31,928 nt of DNA from Prosthecochloris sp. (GTDB lineage: Bacteria > Bacteroidota > Chlorobiia > Chlorobiales > Chlorobiaceae). Below, piece by piece: positions 1 to 6,517 of the stretch (position 1 is its first letter; every line of letters begins with the position of its first letter). The DNA lies in contig RAZP01000034.1 in assembly GCA_004028745.1 (NCBI GenBank), positions 1-31,928 of the forward strand, in the 5' to 3' direction. Below the pieces are notes generated by a model. The model searched no databases. It was not told the origin of the DNA and saw only the letters and a list, made by a program, of their open reading frames with translations. A program made the position numbers and the translations under genes.

Positions 1-666
1 CTCCTCGAACGCAGGACGTTGCGCACCGCTTTCAAAAACGAAGATATCGACCCGCAGGATTTTTCTTTTCTCGTCGGAGGAGAGGATGGTTTTGCCTACT
101 ACCCGCCAGCCTCAGCTCAGGCTGCATGGCTTGACGAGGCTACTGTTGCTGCAAACGAGCAGCAGGTGGAGAGTGAAAACGTACAGGAAGAACTTTCCCG
201 CTGGATACGATGGTCGGATGCCGATGCCCGCAAGTACCGCAACGGTCTTACCCCGGAAGCAATGGATATTACCGGGCTTGCCGGGTGGTATGTGAGAAAT
301 TTTTACGGTTCAAGAGACGTACTGGGGAAAGATTTCCGGAAAACCACAATTGAACGTGTAAAACAACAGGTTGCGCAAAGCGGGGGTTGGATCGTAATTA
401 CATCCGAAAATGACCGGATTTCATCACTAATTGAAACGGGCCGACGTTTCGAACGGATGTTTCTCAGGGCGAAAGATCGTTCTGTCGGTATTCATCCAAT
501 GTCGCAGGTGCTTGAAGAAAAGCCCTGGTCGGAAAAGGCTGCGGAAGTGTTGATGCTGGGTGAACCGCCGCAGTTTCTTCTCAGGGTCGGGTATACGAGG
601 GATTATCCTTCCCCCGTAAGTTTGAGAATGCCGCTTGATGATTTCACGAAGGTTGAAGAGGGATAA
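1..666 (+). CDS. Acg-like nitroreductase-family protein, C-terminal part (5' end outside window)
   Basis: The reading frame is open from the first base, and the residues before the first possible TTG start (position 19) read LLERRT, so the gene begins upstream of the window. The stretch ERRTLRTAF resembles the RRTxRxxF signature of flavin nitroreductases. The C-terminal run GRRFERMFLRA, then the HPMSQ patch, then FLLRVGYTRDYP and PLDDF, follows the layout of the large Acg/putative-nitroreductase family, which binds flavin and has no well-defined substrate. About 221 residues are visible, whereas family members are usually 320-380 residues long, so roughly a third is missing. The gap to the next gene is about 60 bp in the same direction, so co-transcription is possible. 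Substrate and electron donor cannot be read from the sequence. Confidence 0.68.
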   Translation, partial: LLERRTLRTAFKNEDIDPQDFSFLVGGEDGFAYYPPASAQAAWLDEATVAANEQQVESENVQEELSRWIRWSDADARKYRNGLTPEAMDITGLAGWYVRNFYGSRDVLGKDFRKTTIERVKQQVAQSGGWIVITSENDRISSLIETGRRFERMFLRAKDRSVGIHPMSQVLEEKPWSEKAAEVLMLGEPPQFLLRVGYTRDYPSPVSLRMPLDDFTKVEEG

Positions 667-727
667 GTGGTTGTTGCTGAAGTATAGCGAAGGGTATAGT
701 GAAAAGGATAAAGGAGGAGGATTACAC

Positions 728-1399
728 ATGGACTTACACGGAACAATCAATTTTCTTGGTGAGTTGAAGGCGAACAACAACAAGGAGTGGTTTCAGGCGA
801 ACAAATCGCTCTATGACGATGCCAGGGGAGAGTTTGAACAGCTTATAGCCATTCTGATTCCGGTTATCCGGGGTATAGACCCGGATGTCGATGTCGTAAG
901 CCCTAAAGAATGTCTGTTCAGGATATTTCGTGATGTAAGGTTTTCCAAGGACAAGTCACCATACAAGACAAACTTTGGTGCTTTTATTGCGAAGGGCGGG
1001 AGAAAAAGCCCGTATGCCGGGTATTACTTGCATATCGAGCCAGGTGCGTCTTTTGTTGGTGGTGGTGTCTATATGCCGGAATCTCACTATCTGAAAGCAA
1101 TCAGGAACGAGATTTTCGAAAACGTTGACGAATATAAAGCTATCATAGATCGTGAAGGGTTCAGGAAATTCTTTGGCGGAATATTCGGAGAAAAGCTGAA
1201 AACCGCTCCAAAAGGTTTCCCGAAGGATTTTCCTGATATCGATCTGCTGAAAAACAAGCATTACGCCGTCACACACAGGGTCGAGGATGATTTCTGGTTT
1301 TCGGGCTCTCTTGTCGATGATGTGGCGGAGATGTTTTCTGCTCTGTATGGCTTAAACAGGTTTCTCAATAATGCAATCAGCAATGCAGATAAAGGATGA
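728..1399 (+). CDS. DUF2461 family protein
   Basis: This 223-residue protein has the hallmarks of the DUF2461 (TIGR02453) family: an N-terminal NNNKEWFQANK patch, a central LFRIFRDVRFSKDKSPYKTN block and a GYYLHIEPG segment. The family is widespread and its function is unknown. The frame is open further upstream (from 635), but I place the start at ATG 728. A strong Shine-Dalgarno run (AAAGGAGGAGG) lies just before it, and family members begin with this fold-forming region. The 3' end overlaps the start of the next gene by 17-29 bp, which suggests translational coupling with the alpha-toroid protein that follows. No signal peptide or membrane segment is apparent, so it is probably cytoplasmic. 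Confidence 0.9.
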   Translation: MDLHGTINFLGELKANNNKEWFQANKSLYDDARGEFEQLIAILIPVIRGIDPDVDVVSPKECLFRIFRDVRFSKDKSPYKTNFGAFIAKGGRKSPYAGYYLHIEPGASFVGGGVYMPESHYLKAIRNEIFENVDEYKAIIDREGFRKFFGGIFGEKLKTAPKGFPKDFPDIDLLKNKHYAVTHRVEDDFWFSGSLVDDVAEMFSALYGLNRFLNNAISNADKG

Positions 1400-2426
1400 C
1401 GTCATTCACTGGCTTCTGGAAGATGAGAATCCCCCGGTGCGTTACCTGACTCTGACGAAACTGCTTAACCGGCCGGAAACAGCCTCGGAGGTACGACAAA
1501 CCAAGGCACGTTTCATGGAGTACAACGTAACGCAGGGAATCCTCAGGCATAGTAAGGAATTTTGGAAAGATGACGACCGGGCATATTGGAAATATACCGG
1601 CAAATATTGGCAATTAATTTTCCTTGGCCAATTTATGGCGGACGGAAAGGACCCGCGTATTGTCGAAGGAGTGCATGACATATTGAACAAACGCAAATGG
1701 GTGATGAAGAGCGGCGGTCAATGCCTGACTGCTAATCTTCTCGCTGCTTTCCGGCGTCTTGGCTATGGCGATCATCCTGTAGTCATCGAGGAAACAGAGG
1801 CTTTGGCAAATAGGATTGTCACGGATCGTGGAATAAAGTGTACGGCGATGGATTACAGTTTGCTGCCACATTGTTACATGGCTGTGCCGAAAATTTTGCT
1901 TCTTTTTGCGGAAACACCCGCTCACAAGCGGTCGGTAAATGTAAACCTGGCGGTAGCGCTTCTCGTACAGAAATTGCTGGAAAACGAGATTTATGTCTAT
2001 GTGCCTTCTGCTCGAAAAGAATGGAGGAAAATTTTGGAAAAGGCGCCAAAACGTTCTGATCTGCCGGAAGGAGAAACTGTCAAAAGTTGGATATTCAAAC
2101 AAAAGGATGCATTCCTTGACTCACATGGCTTGGAGGCAAGAATACCGAAACAAGGATGGGTCAATTTTGGTTTTCCATTACATTATAACTCGGACATATT
2201 GGAAGCAATGTATGCGCTGGCCCTCCTTGAAACACCAATGACTCCAGAACTGAAAAAACCATTGGAAATCATCAGAGATAAAATGACGCCGGAAGGTAAG
2301 TGGGTAATGGAAAATTCTTTGAATGGAAAAATGTGGGTGGATGTCGAAGAAAAGGGAAAACCCAGTAAATGGATTACTTATTTTGCACTGTATGTGCAGA
2401 ATCATTTTAAAATGGAGCAATCATGA
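1371..2426 (+). CDS. Alpha/alpha-toroid (terpenoid cyclase/prenyltransferase-like) hypothetical protein
   Basis: This protein has about 350 residues, with no signal peptide and no clear membrane segment. It looks like a helical-repeat protein of the squalene-cyclase/prenyltransferase toroid type: blocks such as GGQCLTANLLAAFRRLGYG, LLPHCYMAVPKILLLFAETP and FPLHYNSDILEAMYALALLETP read like helix pairs, and the C-terminal segment PEGKWVMENSLNGKMW has the flavour of a QW-like turn. I cannot assign an enzymatic reaction. ATG 1371 is the longest start and ATG 1383 is equally possible; neither has a strong ribosome binding site. Both lie inside the end of the DUF2461 gene, so translation is probably coupled. 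The stop overlaps the start of the next gene as ATGA. Confidence 0.78.
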   Translation: MQSAMQIKDDVIHWLLEDENPPVRYLTLTKLLNRPETASEVRQTKARFMEYNVTQGILRHSKEFWKDDDRAYWKYTGKYWQLIFLGQFMADGKDPRIVEGVHDILNKRKWVMKSGGQCLTANLLAAFRRLGYGDHPVVIEETEALANRIVTDRGIKCTAMDYSLLPHCYMAVPKILLLFAETPAHKRSVNVNLAVALLVQKLLENEIYVYVPSARKEWRKILEKAPKRSDLPEGETVKSWIFKQKDAFLDSHGLEARIPKQGWVNFGFPLHYNSDILEAMYALALLETPMTPELKKPLEIIRDKMTPEGKWVMENSLNGKMWVDVEEKGKPSKWITYFALYVQNHFKMEQS

Positions 2427-2950
2427 ACTGGAAAGAGCTGTTAGCAAAAGAGATCGAGTCGACCTATGCCGCTGCGGAAGGGCTGCTGGATCTGGCCGAT
2501 GACGAAATGCTGCAATGGAAGCCCGCTACAGGAAGCAACTGGATGACCTCCGCTCAACTGCTTAAGCATGTAACGAATGCATGCGGTGAAAGTATGCGGG
2601 GTTTCGTTACCGGCGACTGGGGGCTGCCTGAAGGCGTGGATGTGAACAGCCTGCCTCCCGAAGAGATGATGCTGCCACCTGCAGAAAAAATGCCGGCTGT
2701 CGGAAGCATTGCCGAAGCAAAACAGATGTTGGACGAGGATAAGCAGCTTGCGCTTTCTTTGTTATCAGAGTGTAGTGAAGAAGAGCTTTCTACAAAACAA
2801 ACAACTGCTCCATGGGATCCGACCGAGATGATACTCGGCCACCGTCTTCTCCAGATGGTCGATCACCTGAAAGTGCACAAAGCGCAACTTTTCTATTACC
2901 TGAAGCTTCAGGACAAGCCGGTTAATACGGGTAATCTCTGGGGAATGTAA
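2423..2950 (+). CDS. DinB-like (YfiT/DinB four-helix) family protein
   Basis: This is a 175-residue soluble protein with the DinB four-helix-bundle layout: an N-terminal helix with WKELLAKEIE, a conserved LLKH motif (His49) after the first helices, and a C-terminal HRLLQMVDHLKVHKAQLFYYL helix. His49, His148 and His152 are positioned like the metal-binding His triad of this family. Known members include metal-dependent thiol S-transferases and many stress-induced proteins of unknown role, so no substrate is claimed. The start overlaps the stop of the preceding gene (ATGA), so it is the third member of an overlapping trio. The gene is followed by a truncated copy of the dispersed repeat described separately. 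Confidence 0.85.
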   Translation: MNWKELLAKEIESTYAAAEGLLDLADDEMLQWKPATGSNWMTSAQLLKHVTNACGESMRGFVTGDWGLPEGVDVNSLPPEEMMLPPAEKMPAVGSIAEAKQMLDEDKQLALSLLSECSEEELSTKQTTAPWDPTEMILGHRLLQMVDHLKVHKAQLFYYLKLQDKPVNTGNLWGM

Positions 2951-2954
2951 ATCT

Positions 2955-3032
2955 GAGGGATTACCGCTTATACAGGATTTGCTCCGTCCGCCTTGTACTC
3001 AAGGCGCTCACGACAATTAATAAGAGGTGCCC
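2955..3032 (+). repeat. Dispersed MITE-like repeat, copy A (truncated or diverged)
   Basis: This copy shares GCTCCGTCCGCCTTGT (2981-2996) and the right terminal segment ending in GAGGTGCCC (3024-3032) with copies B (4832-4947, opposite orientation) and C (29892-30044, same orientation). The left terminal inverted repeat is missing. The left part (about 2955-2980) matches copy B only as GAGGGATT, with extra bases after it. It sits between the DinB-like gene and the HdeD-like gene. Confidence 0.75.
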
Positions 3033-3097
3033 TAAATATATCCGGTCCTTTTTGCAGAGGAGTAAACCTTACAATCTTGACTCAAGGAGGAAAAACT

Positions 3098-3664
3098 ATG
3101 GCTGCTACAGAAACTGGTAAATTGTCCGACATCTGGTGGCTTGTATTGCTGCGCGGGATAGTGCTGAGCCTGTTTGGCCTGTTGCTTGTTGCGGCACCGG
3201 GTGCGACCCTTTCATCACTGGTGCTTTTTATAGGGGTTTACTGGCTGATTCACGGAATATTTTCAATTATCAGCATCTTTGTAGGCCGGTCGTCACTTCA
3301 TTGGGGATGGTTGTTGCTGGACGGTATGATAGGTATCCTGGCAGGTATTTTTGTCCTGAAACACCCGCTTTTTACAGCTTTTCTCATTCCAACCACACTT
3401 GTGATAGTCCTCGTCGTTTTCGGCCTTGTTATGGGAACGATAAACCTGTTACAGGGCATAAAGGGGGATGGTGCCGGAGCGGTTATTCTTGGGATAATCA
3501 ATATTCTCTTCGCAATATTTCTGCTTTCCCATCCTGCGATGGTAGCCATGTTTGCTGCGTTTCTGCCGATCACCGCAGGCATACTGGGGATCATCGGAGG
3601 CGTTTCGCTTATTATCAAGGCTTTCAGCATACGTGGTTCGAGAAATGAATCGGCTGCTGCATAA
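3098..3664 (+). CDS. HdeD-like (DUF308) integral membrane protein
   Basis: This 188-residue protein is almost entirely hydrophobic, with about six membrane segments. It has the HdeD/DUF308 pattern: WWLVLLRGIVLSLFGLLL, then GVYWLIHGIFSI, then a WGWLLLDGMIGILAGIFVLKHP repeat and a final LPITAGILGIIGGVSLI. HdeD is an acid-resistance-associated membrane protein in Escherichia coli, and the biochemical role of the family is unknown. The frame is open upstream to 2993, but that extension would translate the repeat element. ATG 3098 has a perfect AAGGAGG at 3084-3090 and starts with a short cytoplasmic tail, so I use it. The gene is followed by a 76-bp gap and the DUF202 gene. Confidence 0.9.
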   Translation: MAATETGKLSDIWWLVLLRGIVLSLFGLLLVAAPGATLSSLVLFIGVYWLIHGIFSIISIFVGRSSLHWGWLLLDGMIGILAGIFVLKHPLFTAFLIPTTLVIVLVVFGLVMGTINLLQGIKGDGAGAVILGIINILFAIFLLSHPAMVAMFAAFLPITAGILGIIGGVSLIIKAFSIRGSRNESAAA

Positions 3665-3740
3665 TGGGAGAAGGGAAATTGAAAGAGGTGCCTGTGTGAA
3701 ATTTTGAGGAATCGTTACGTAGATATGGAAGAAAGACGAT

Positions 3741-4061
3741 ATGGCAGATTCTCCTTATACTAAATTTGATGACAGTAAACTGATCCTTCGAGACGAGCTT
3801 GCGATTGACCGAACCGTTTTGGCAAATGAGAGGACACTTCTTGCGTACTTGCGTTCAGGCGTTGCCTTGGTAATTGCTGGCGTCTCCATCATGCATTTTT
3901 CACATGAAGGCTGGTTCTGGGCAGTTGGTGTCACATGTATTCCGGTCGGTATCGCCGCTGGTATTGTCGGTGTGGTAAGGTATCGCAGAATGAACAGAAT
4001 CATTTCCGCTGTTCGAAAAAAGCCACCGGATGGTGTTCTTCAAAGCTCTTCCGAAGCCTGA
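3741..4061 (+). CDS. DUF202 (YidH-like) small membrane protein
   Basis: This is a 106-residue protein with the DUF202 signature: an N-terminal cytoplasmic stretch followed by LANERTLLAYLRSGVALVIAGVSI. Further hydrophobic segments follow around residues 58-78, and the C-terminal tail is basic (RYRRMNRI). The family comprises small inner-membrane proteins related to YidH and to the VTC1-like domain; bacterial function is unresolved. Upstream, GAAGAAAG sits before the ATG as a weak ribosome binding site. The gene lies between two other envelope-type genes (HdeD-like and SOUL lipoprotein) on the same strand, with gaps of about 70-80 bp, so it may be co-transcribed with them. Confidence 0.88.
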   Translation: MADSPYTKFDDSKLILRDELAIDRTVLANERTLLAYLRSGVALVIAGVSIMHFSHEGWFWAVGVTCIPVGIAAGIVGVVRYRRMNRIISAVRKKPPDGVLQSSSEA

Positions 4062-4185
4062 CATCATGTTTGAACAGTGCCACGCGGCTTTTTTGCCAAA
4101 CCTTTTTTGTTGACTATGTATTGGAGGAAAAATGAAACAGTCGCTCAATTTGGGACAAAAGAAAGTATACAGGAGGAGGATTGAG

Positions 4186-4827
4186 ATGAATATCGTGTTG
4201 TTGCTGCTATCAAGCCTGTTGCTGGCCGGGTGCTCGGTGCTGGGCAAGCGGACAGCCGAAGAAGCGCAGTATACGGTGTTGAAAAGCGACGGAGAGTTCG
4301 AGATTCGGCAGTATGAGCCGATGATACTTGCCGAAACAACAGTGGAGGGAGATTACCGGTCAACAAGCGGTAAGGCATTCAGCAAACTTGCGAGTTTTAT
4401 TTTCGGCAGGAACAAGGCGGAATCCAGTATAGATATGACAACGCCGGTGCTTCAGGAACAGGGGAGTGAAGAAATTGCCATGACCGCCCCGGTCATCCAG
4501 AAAAAGTCGGGCGAGAAGTGGGTAACAGCGTTTGTCATGCCCCGGAAATATACCATGGAAACAGTCCCCAAACCGCTCGACAAGGATATTGTGCTGAGAG
4601 AGATACCGGGAGGAAAGGTGGCCTCAATTCGCTATTCCGGCCTTCATTCCGAAAAAAACGTCGCTAAATATTCGGAAAAACTGAATGACTGGATCGTTGA
4701 AAATGGATATCGTCCGGCGTCAAAACCAAGGGCGGCGAGCTTCGACCCTCCATGGACTTTACCGTTTCTCCGGCGGAATGAAGTGCATATCGATATTGAA
4801 GGGGGAAGTAAAAATCAAAACCCATAA
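4186..4827 (+). CDS. SOUL haem-binding family lipoprotein
   Basis: This 213-residue protein has a lipoprotein signal (MNIVLLLLSSLLLAGC, lipobox LAGC). The SOUL domain follows: YTVLKSDGEFEIRQYEP, SIDMTTPVL, IAMTAPVIQ, VTAFVMPRKYTMETVPKP and the C-terminal HIDIE. SOUL/HBP family proteins are haem- or tetrapyrrole-associated in eukaryotes; the role of bacterial members is unclear, though tetrapyrrole binding would suit a phototroph. Two in-frame starts each have a ribosome binding site. ATG 4132 (GGAGG) would add 18 residues including RRR, but that Arg run is simply the translation of the AGGAGGAGG serving ATG 4186, so I prefer 4186. The short form has no Lys or Arg before the hydrophobic core, which is the argument for 4132. 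It probably anchors in the cell envelope. Confidence 0.9.
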   Translation: MNIVLLLLSSLLLAGCSVLGKRTAEEAQYTVLKSDGEFEIRQYEPMILAETTVEGDYRSTSGKAFSKLASFIFGRNKAESSIDMTTPVLQEQGSEEIAMTAPVIQKKSGEKWVTAFVMPRKYTMETVPKPLDKDIVLREIPGGKVASIRYSGLHSEKNVAKYSEKLNDWIVENGYRPASKPRAASFDPPWTLPFLRRNEVHIDIEGGSKNQNP

Positions 4828-4831
4828 ATAA

Positions 4832-4947
4832 GGGCACCTCTATTAATTGTCGTGAGCAACCTGAAGACAAGGCGGACGGAGCGCAGAAATCCCTCCTATC
4901 CGCCCAACGAAGTATTCGGGTTGCGCAACAAATTAATAGAGGTGCCC
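4832..4947 (-). repeat. Dispersed MITE-like repeat, copy B (intact, 116 bp)
   Basis: The ends are perfect 17-bp inverted repeats: GGGCACCTCTATTAATT at 4832-4848 and its exact complement at 4931-4947. The tetranucleotide ATAA flanks both sides (4828-4831 and 4948-4951), which could be a target-site duplication. An inner inverted pair (GGCGGA 4871-4876 and TCCGCC 4899-4904) makes a second stem. The element fills the space between the convergent SOUL and NrfD-type genes, starting 5 bp after one stop codon and ending 6 bp before the other. It has no coding capacity. In this position it could also act as a bidirectional transcription barrier. Confidence 0.88.
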
Positions 4948-4952
4948 ATAAC

Positions 4953-5945
4953 TTACATGAAAGTGTGGTAGGTCTGTCCGGCAAAGACGATCAGGAACCG
5001 AAGCAGCAGTCCTCCCATAAGCACAAGCACAGGGGCAACCAAAGGAAACCTGATATGTACGCCCACAGCTTCGAGGAACTCGAGGAACATCGGGATGAGG
5101 AGTCCCAAAGCCACAAACCCTCCCCAGAACCACAGCATGTATGACATGCCCGCCATCTGGTAATCGCCGGCAATCAAGTGCATCATTGCGCCGCTGGTGT
5201 TGGCCGGTCCGGTAATGCCGCCGAGGATGAAAAGGCCGACAACTACCATCTCAATCCAGAGCGCATTGGCGTCTATCTTGCTGTAGATGGGTTTTTCATG
5301 ATTGGGTGCGAAAAGAAGCATGAGAGCTGCTGCACTTGAAATACCGGAAATAAGAAAAAGCATACCGAGAATGGAGCTTGACCAAAGCGGACGGGCGTAG
5401 AAGAAAGAGAGCAGAATTCCGGTATAGATGCCTATGCCGATACCGATATGTGCGTTGAGAAGAGCAACAAGGGTAAGACGGTTCTCAGTCCAGTCGATGA
5501 GCTTATTAACGATGCCAATGTTCATATTGCGCAGGAATTGCTTGTTTACCAGCATGGCTTGAAGTATGGCCATAGGAAAAAAAGCAATCAGTATCCAGCT
5601 ACCTGCCGACATGGGCGAAGTAGGCTGTATGGTGGTATAGAACGCCCATACGTAGAATTTGTTTGCAAGGTCGAGGAAAAGAAACAGCATACCGATACCG
5701 AGCAGTATAGGTGCAAGCGCCGAGCCGACCCTGACAGCCAGGCAGGGACAGCCTTCCCCTTCATCACGGGGGCCGATACCGAAGTGCCGTTTAATGACAA
5801 TCATCACGGCTGTTATGACCAGTAGTCCCCCGGCCAGTCCGCCGAGAAAGAGATACAGCGGAATGTGCCATTCCCAAATGTGCAGGTGTGGAATCACATT
5901 CGGGTTCATTTTGGTCGATATGATTTCCGTCGTTGTTTGTGTCAT
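4953..5945 (-). CDS. psrC: NrfD/PsrC-type membrane anchor subunit of molybdopterin oxidoreductase
   Basis: This 330-residue integral membrane protein has about eight to nine hydrophobic helices. It starts with an N-terminal HIWEWHIPLYLFLGGLAGG motif typical of the NrfD/PsrC family (PF03916), the quinone-interacting anchor of polysulfide, thiosulfate and related reductases. No haem-binding motif is seen, as expected. It is the last gene of a three-gene operon and starts 3 bp after the FeS subunit stop, with GGAG before its ATG. The complex would exchange electrons between the menaquinone pool and a periplasmic molybdenum site. Direction (polysulfide reduction or sulfur-compound oxidation) cannot be decided from sequence. 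The symbol marks the family, not proven polysulfide specificity. Confidence 0.9.
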   Translation of the reverse strand: MTQTTTEIISTKMNPNVIPHLHIWEWHIPLYLFLGGLAGGLLVITAVMIVIKRHFGIGPRDEGEGCPCLAVRVGSALAPILLGIGMLFLFLDLANKFYVWAFYTTIQPTSPMSAGSWILIAFFPMAILQAMLVNKQFLRNMNIGIVNKLIDWTENRLTLVALLNAHIGIGIGIYTGILLSFFYARPLWSSSILGMLFLISGISSAAALMLLFAPNHEKPIYSKIDANALWIEMVVVGLFILGGITGPANTSGAMMHLIAGDYQMAGMSYMLWFWGGFVALGLLIPMFLEFLEAVGVHIRFPLVAPVLVLMGGLLLRFLIVFAGQTYHTFM

Positions 5946-5947
5946 GG

Positions 5948-6514
5948 TTATGCTCCGGGTTTGTTCCTTGCTGAAATCCAGTAGAGGCTCGGGTTGGTTC
6001 CTGCATGCTTTTTCTGCCGGTAAACCTCTTTTCCGTTCATCATCTTCAATGCCTTTTCTTCAGGATCGTTGAAATCCACCAGATTCAAGCTTGTTGTCGG
6101 GCAAACCGAGGCACAGGCGGTTTCCAGACCCTTGTCGAGCCTGTGCTTGCAGAGTGAACATTTGTCCGCAAAGCCTTTTGGATGGACATAGCGTGCGTCA
6201 TAAGGGCATGCAGCAAGACAGGCCTTGCAGCCGGTGCAGCGATAACGGTTGATCTGCACGGTTCCATCTTCGGAATAATGGGAAGCCCCGGTCGGGCAGT
6301 AAATCACGCATGGTGCTTTTGCACAATGCTGACAACGCTCTGAACGGTTTTCCATGCTGAGTTTGGGAAAGGTGCCGTTTGTTTCCTGTACGACCCAGTC
6401 GCGGCAATAGCCTTCCGGTACGCTGTTTTCGGATTTGCATGCATAGACACACGCAGAACAAGCGACACAGACTCGTGTGTCGATAACCATTCCATAATTT
6501 TTCTTGTCAGCCAC
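5948..6514 (-). CDS. psrB: Four-cluster [4Fe-4S] electron-transfer subunit (PsrB/PhsB/DmsB type)
   Basis: This 188-residue ferredoxin-like subunit has sixteen cysteines in four groups: CVACSACVYAC near the N-terminus, CQHCAKAPCVIYC, CTGCKACLAAC, and CSLC...CASVC. This is the normal arrangement for the B subunit that relays electrons between the Mo subunit and the membrane anchor. The start is GTG at 6514, preceded by AAGGAGG with 8 nt spacing; that ribosome binding site lies in the last codons of the upstream catalytic gene, so the two are tightly coupled. It has no signal peptide. It would cross the membrane with the Tat-exported A subunit, as is known for this family. Confidence 0.92.
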   Translation of the reverse strand: MADKKNYGMVIDTRVCVACSACVYACKSENSVPEGYCRDWVVQETNGTFPKLSMENRSERCQHCAKAPCVIYCPTGASHYSEDGTVQINRYRCTGCKACLAACPYDARYVHPKGFADKCSLCKHRLDKGLETACASVCPTTSLNLVDFNDPEEKALKMMNGKEVYRQKKHAGTNPSLYWISARNKPGA

Positions 6515-6517
6515 AGG

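Noticed and set aside
1371..2426. Nitrogen fixation protein (NifH-like) name for the toroid protein
   Set aside because: There is no P-loop and no NifH cysteine pattern. The helical-repeat character is incompatible with the nitrogenase iron protein.
2993..3664. Longer start for the HdeD-like protein
   Set aside because: The extension would translate the dispersed repeat. ATG 3098 has a perfect ribosome binding site and a normal N-terminus.
3677..3692. Fourth copy of the dispersed repeat (AAATTGAAAGAGGTGCCT)
   Set aside because: Only about 15 bases resemble the right end and nothing of the core is present. It may be a remnant or chance.
4075..4100. Terminator after the DUF202 gene (GCCACGCGGC then T-run)
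   Set aside because: The stem is only three base pairs, too weak to call.
4828..4953. Structural RNA gene suggested by the strong inverted repeats
   Set aside because: The same sequence family recurs in two other unrelated places with terminal inverted repeats, which fits a dispersed repeat better than an RNA gene. No tRNA-like fold is seen.
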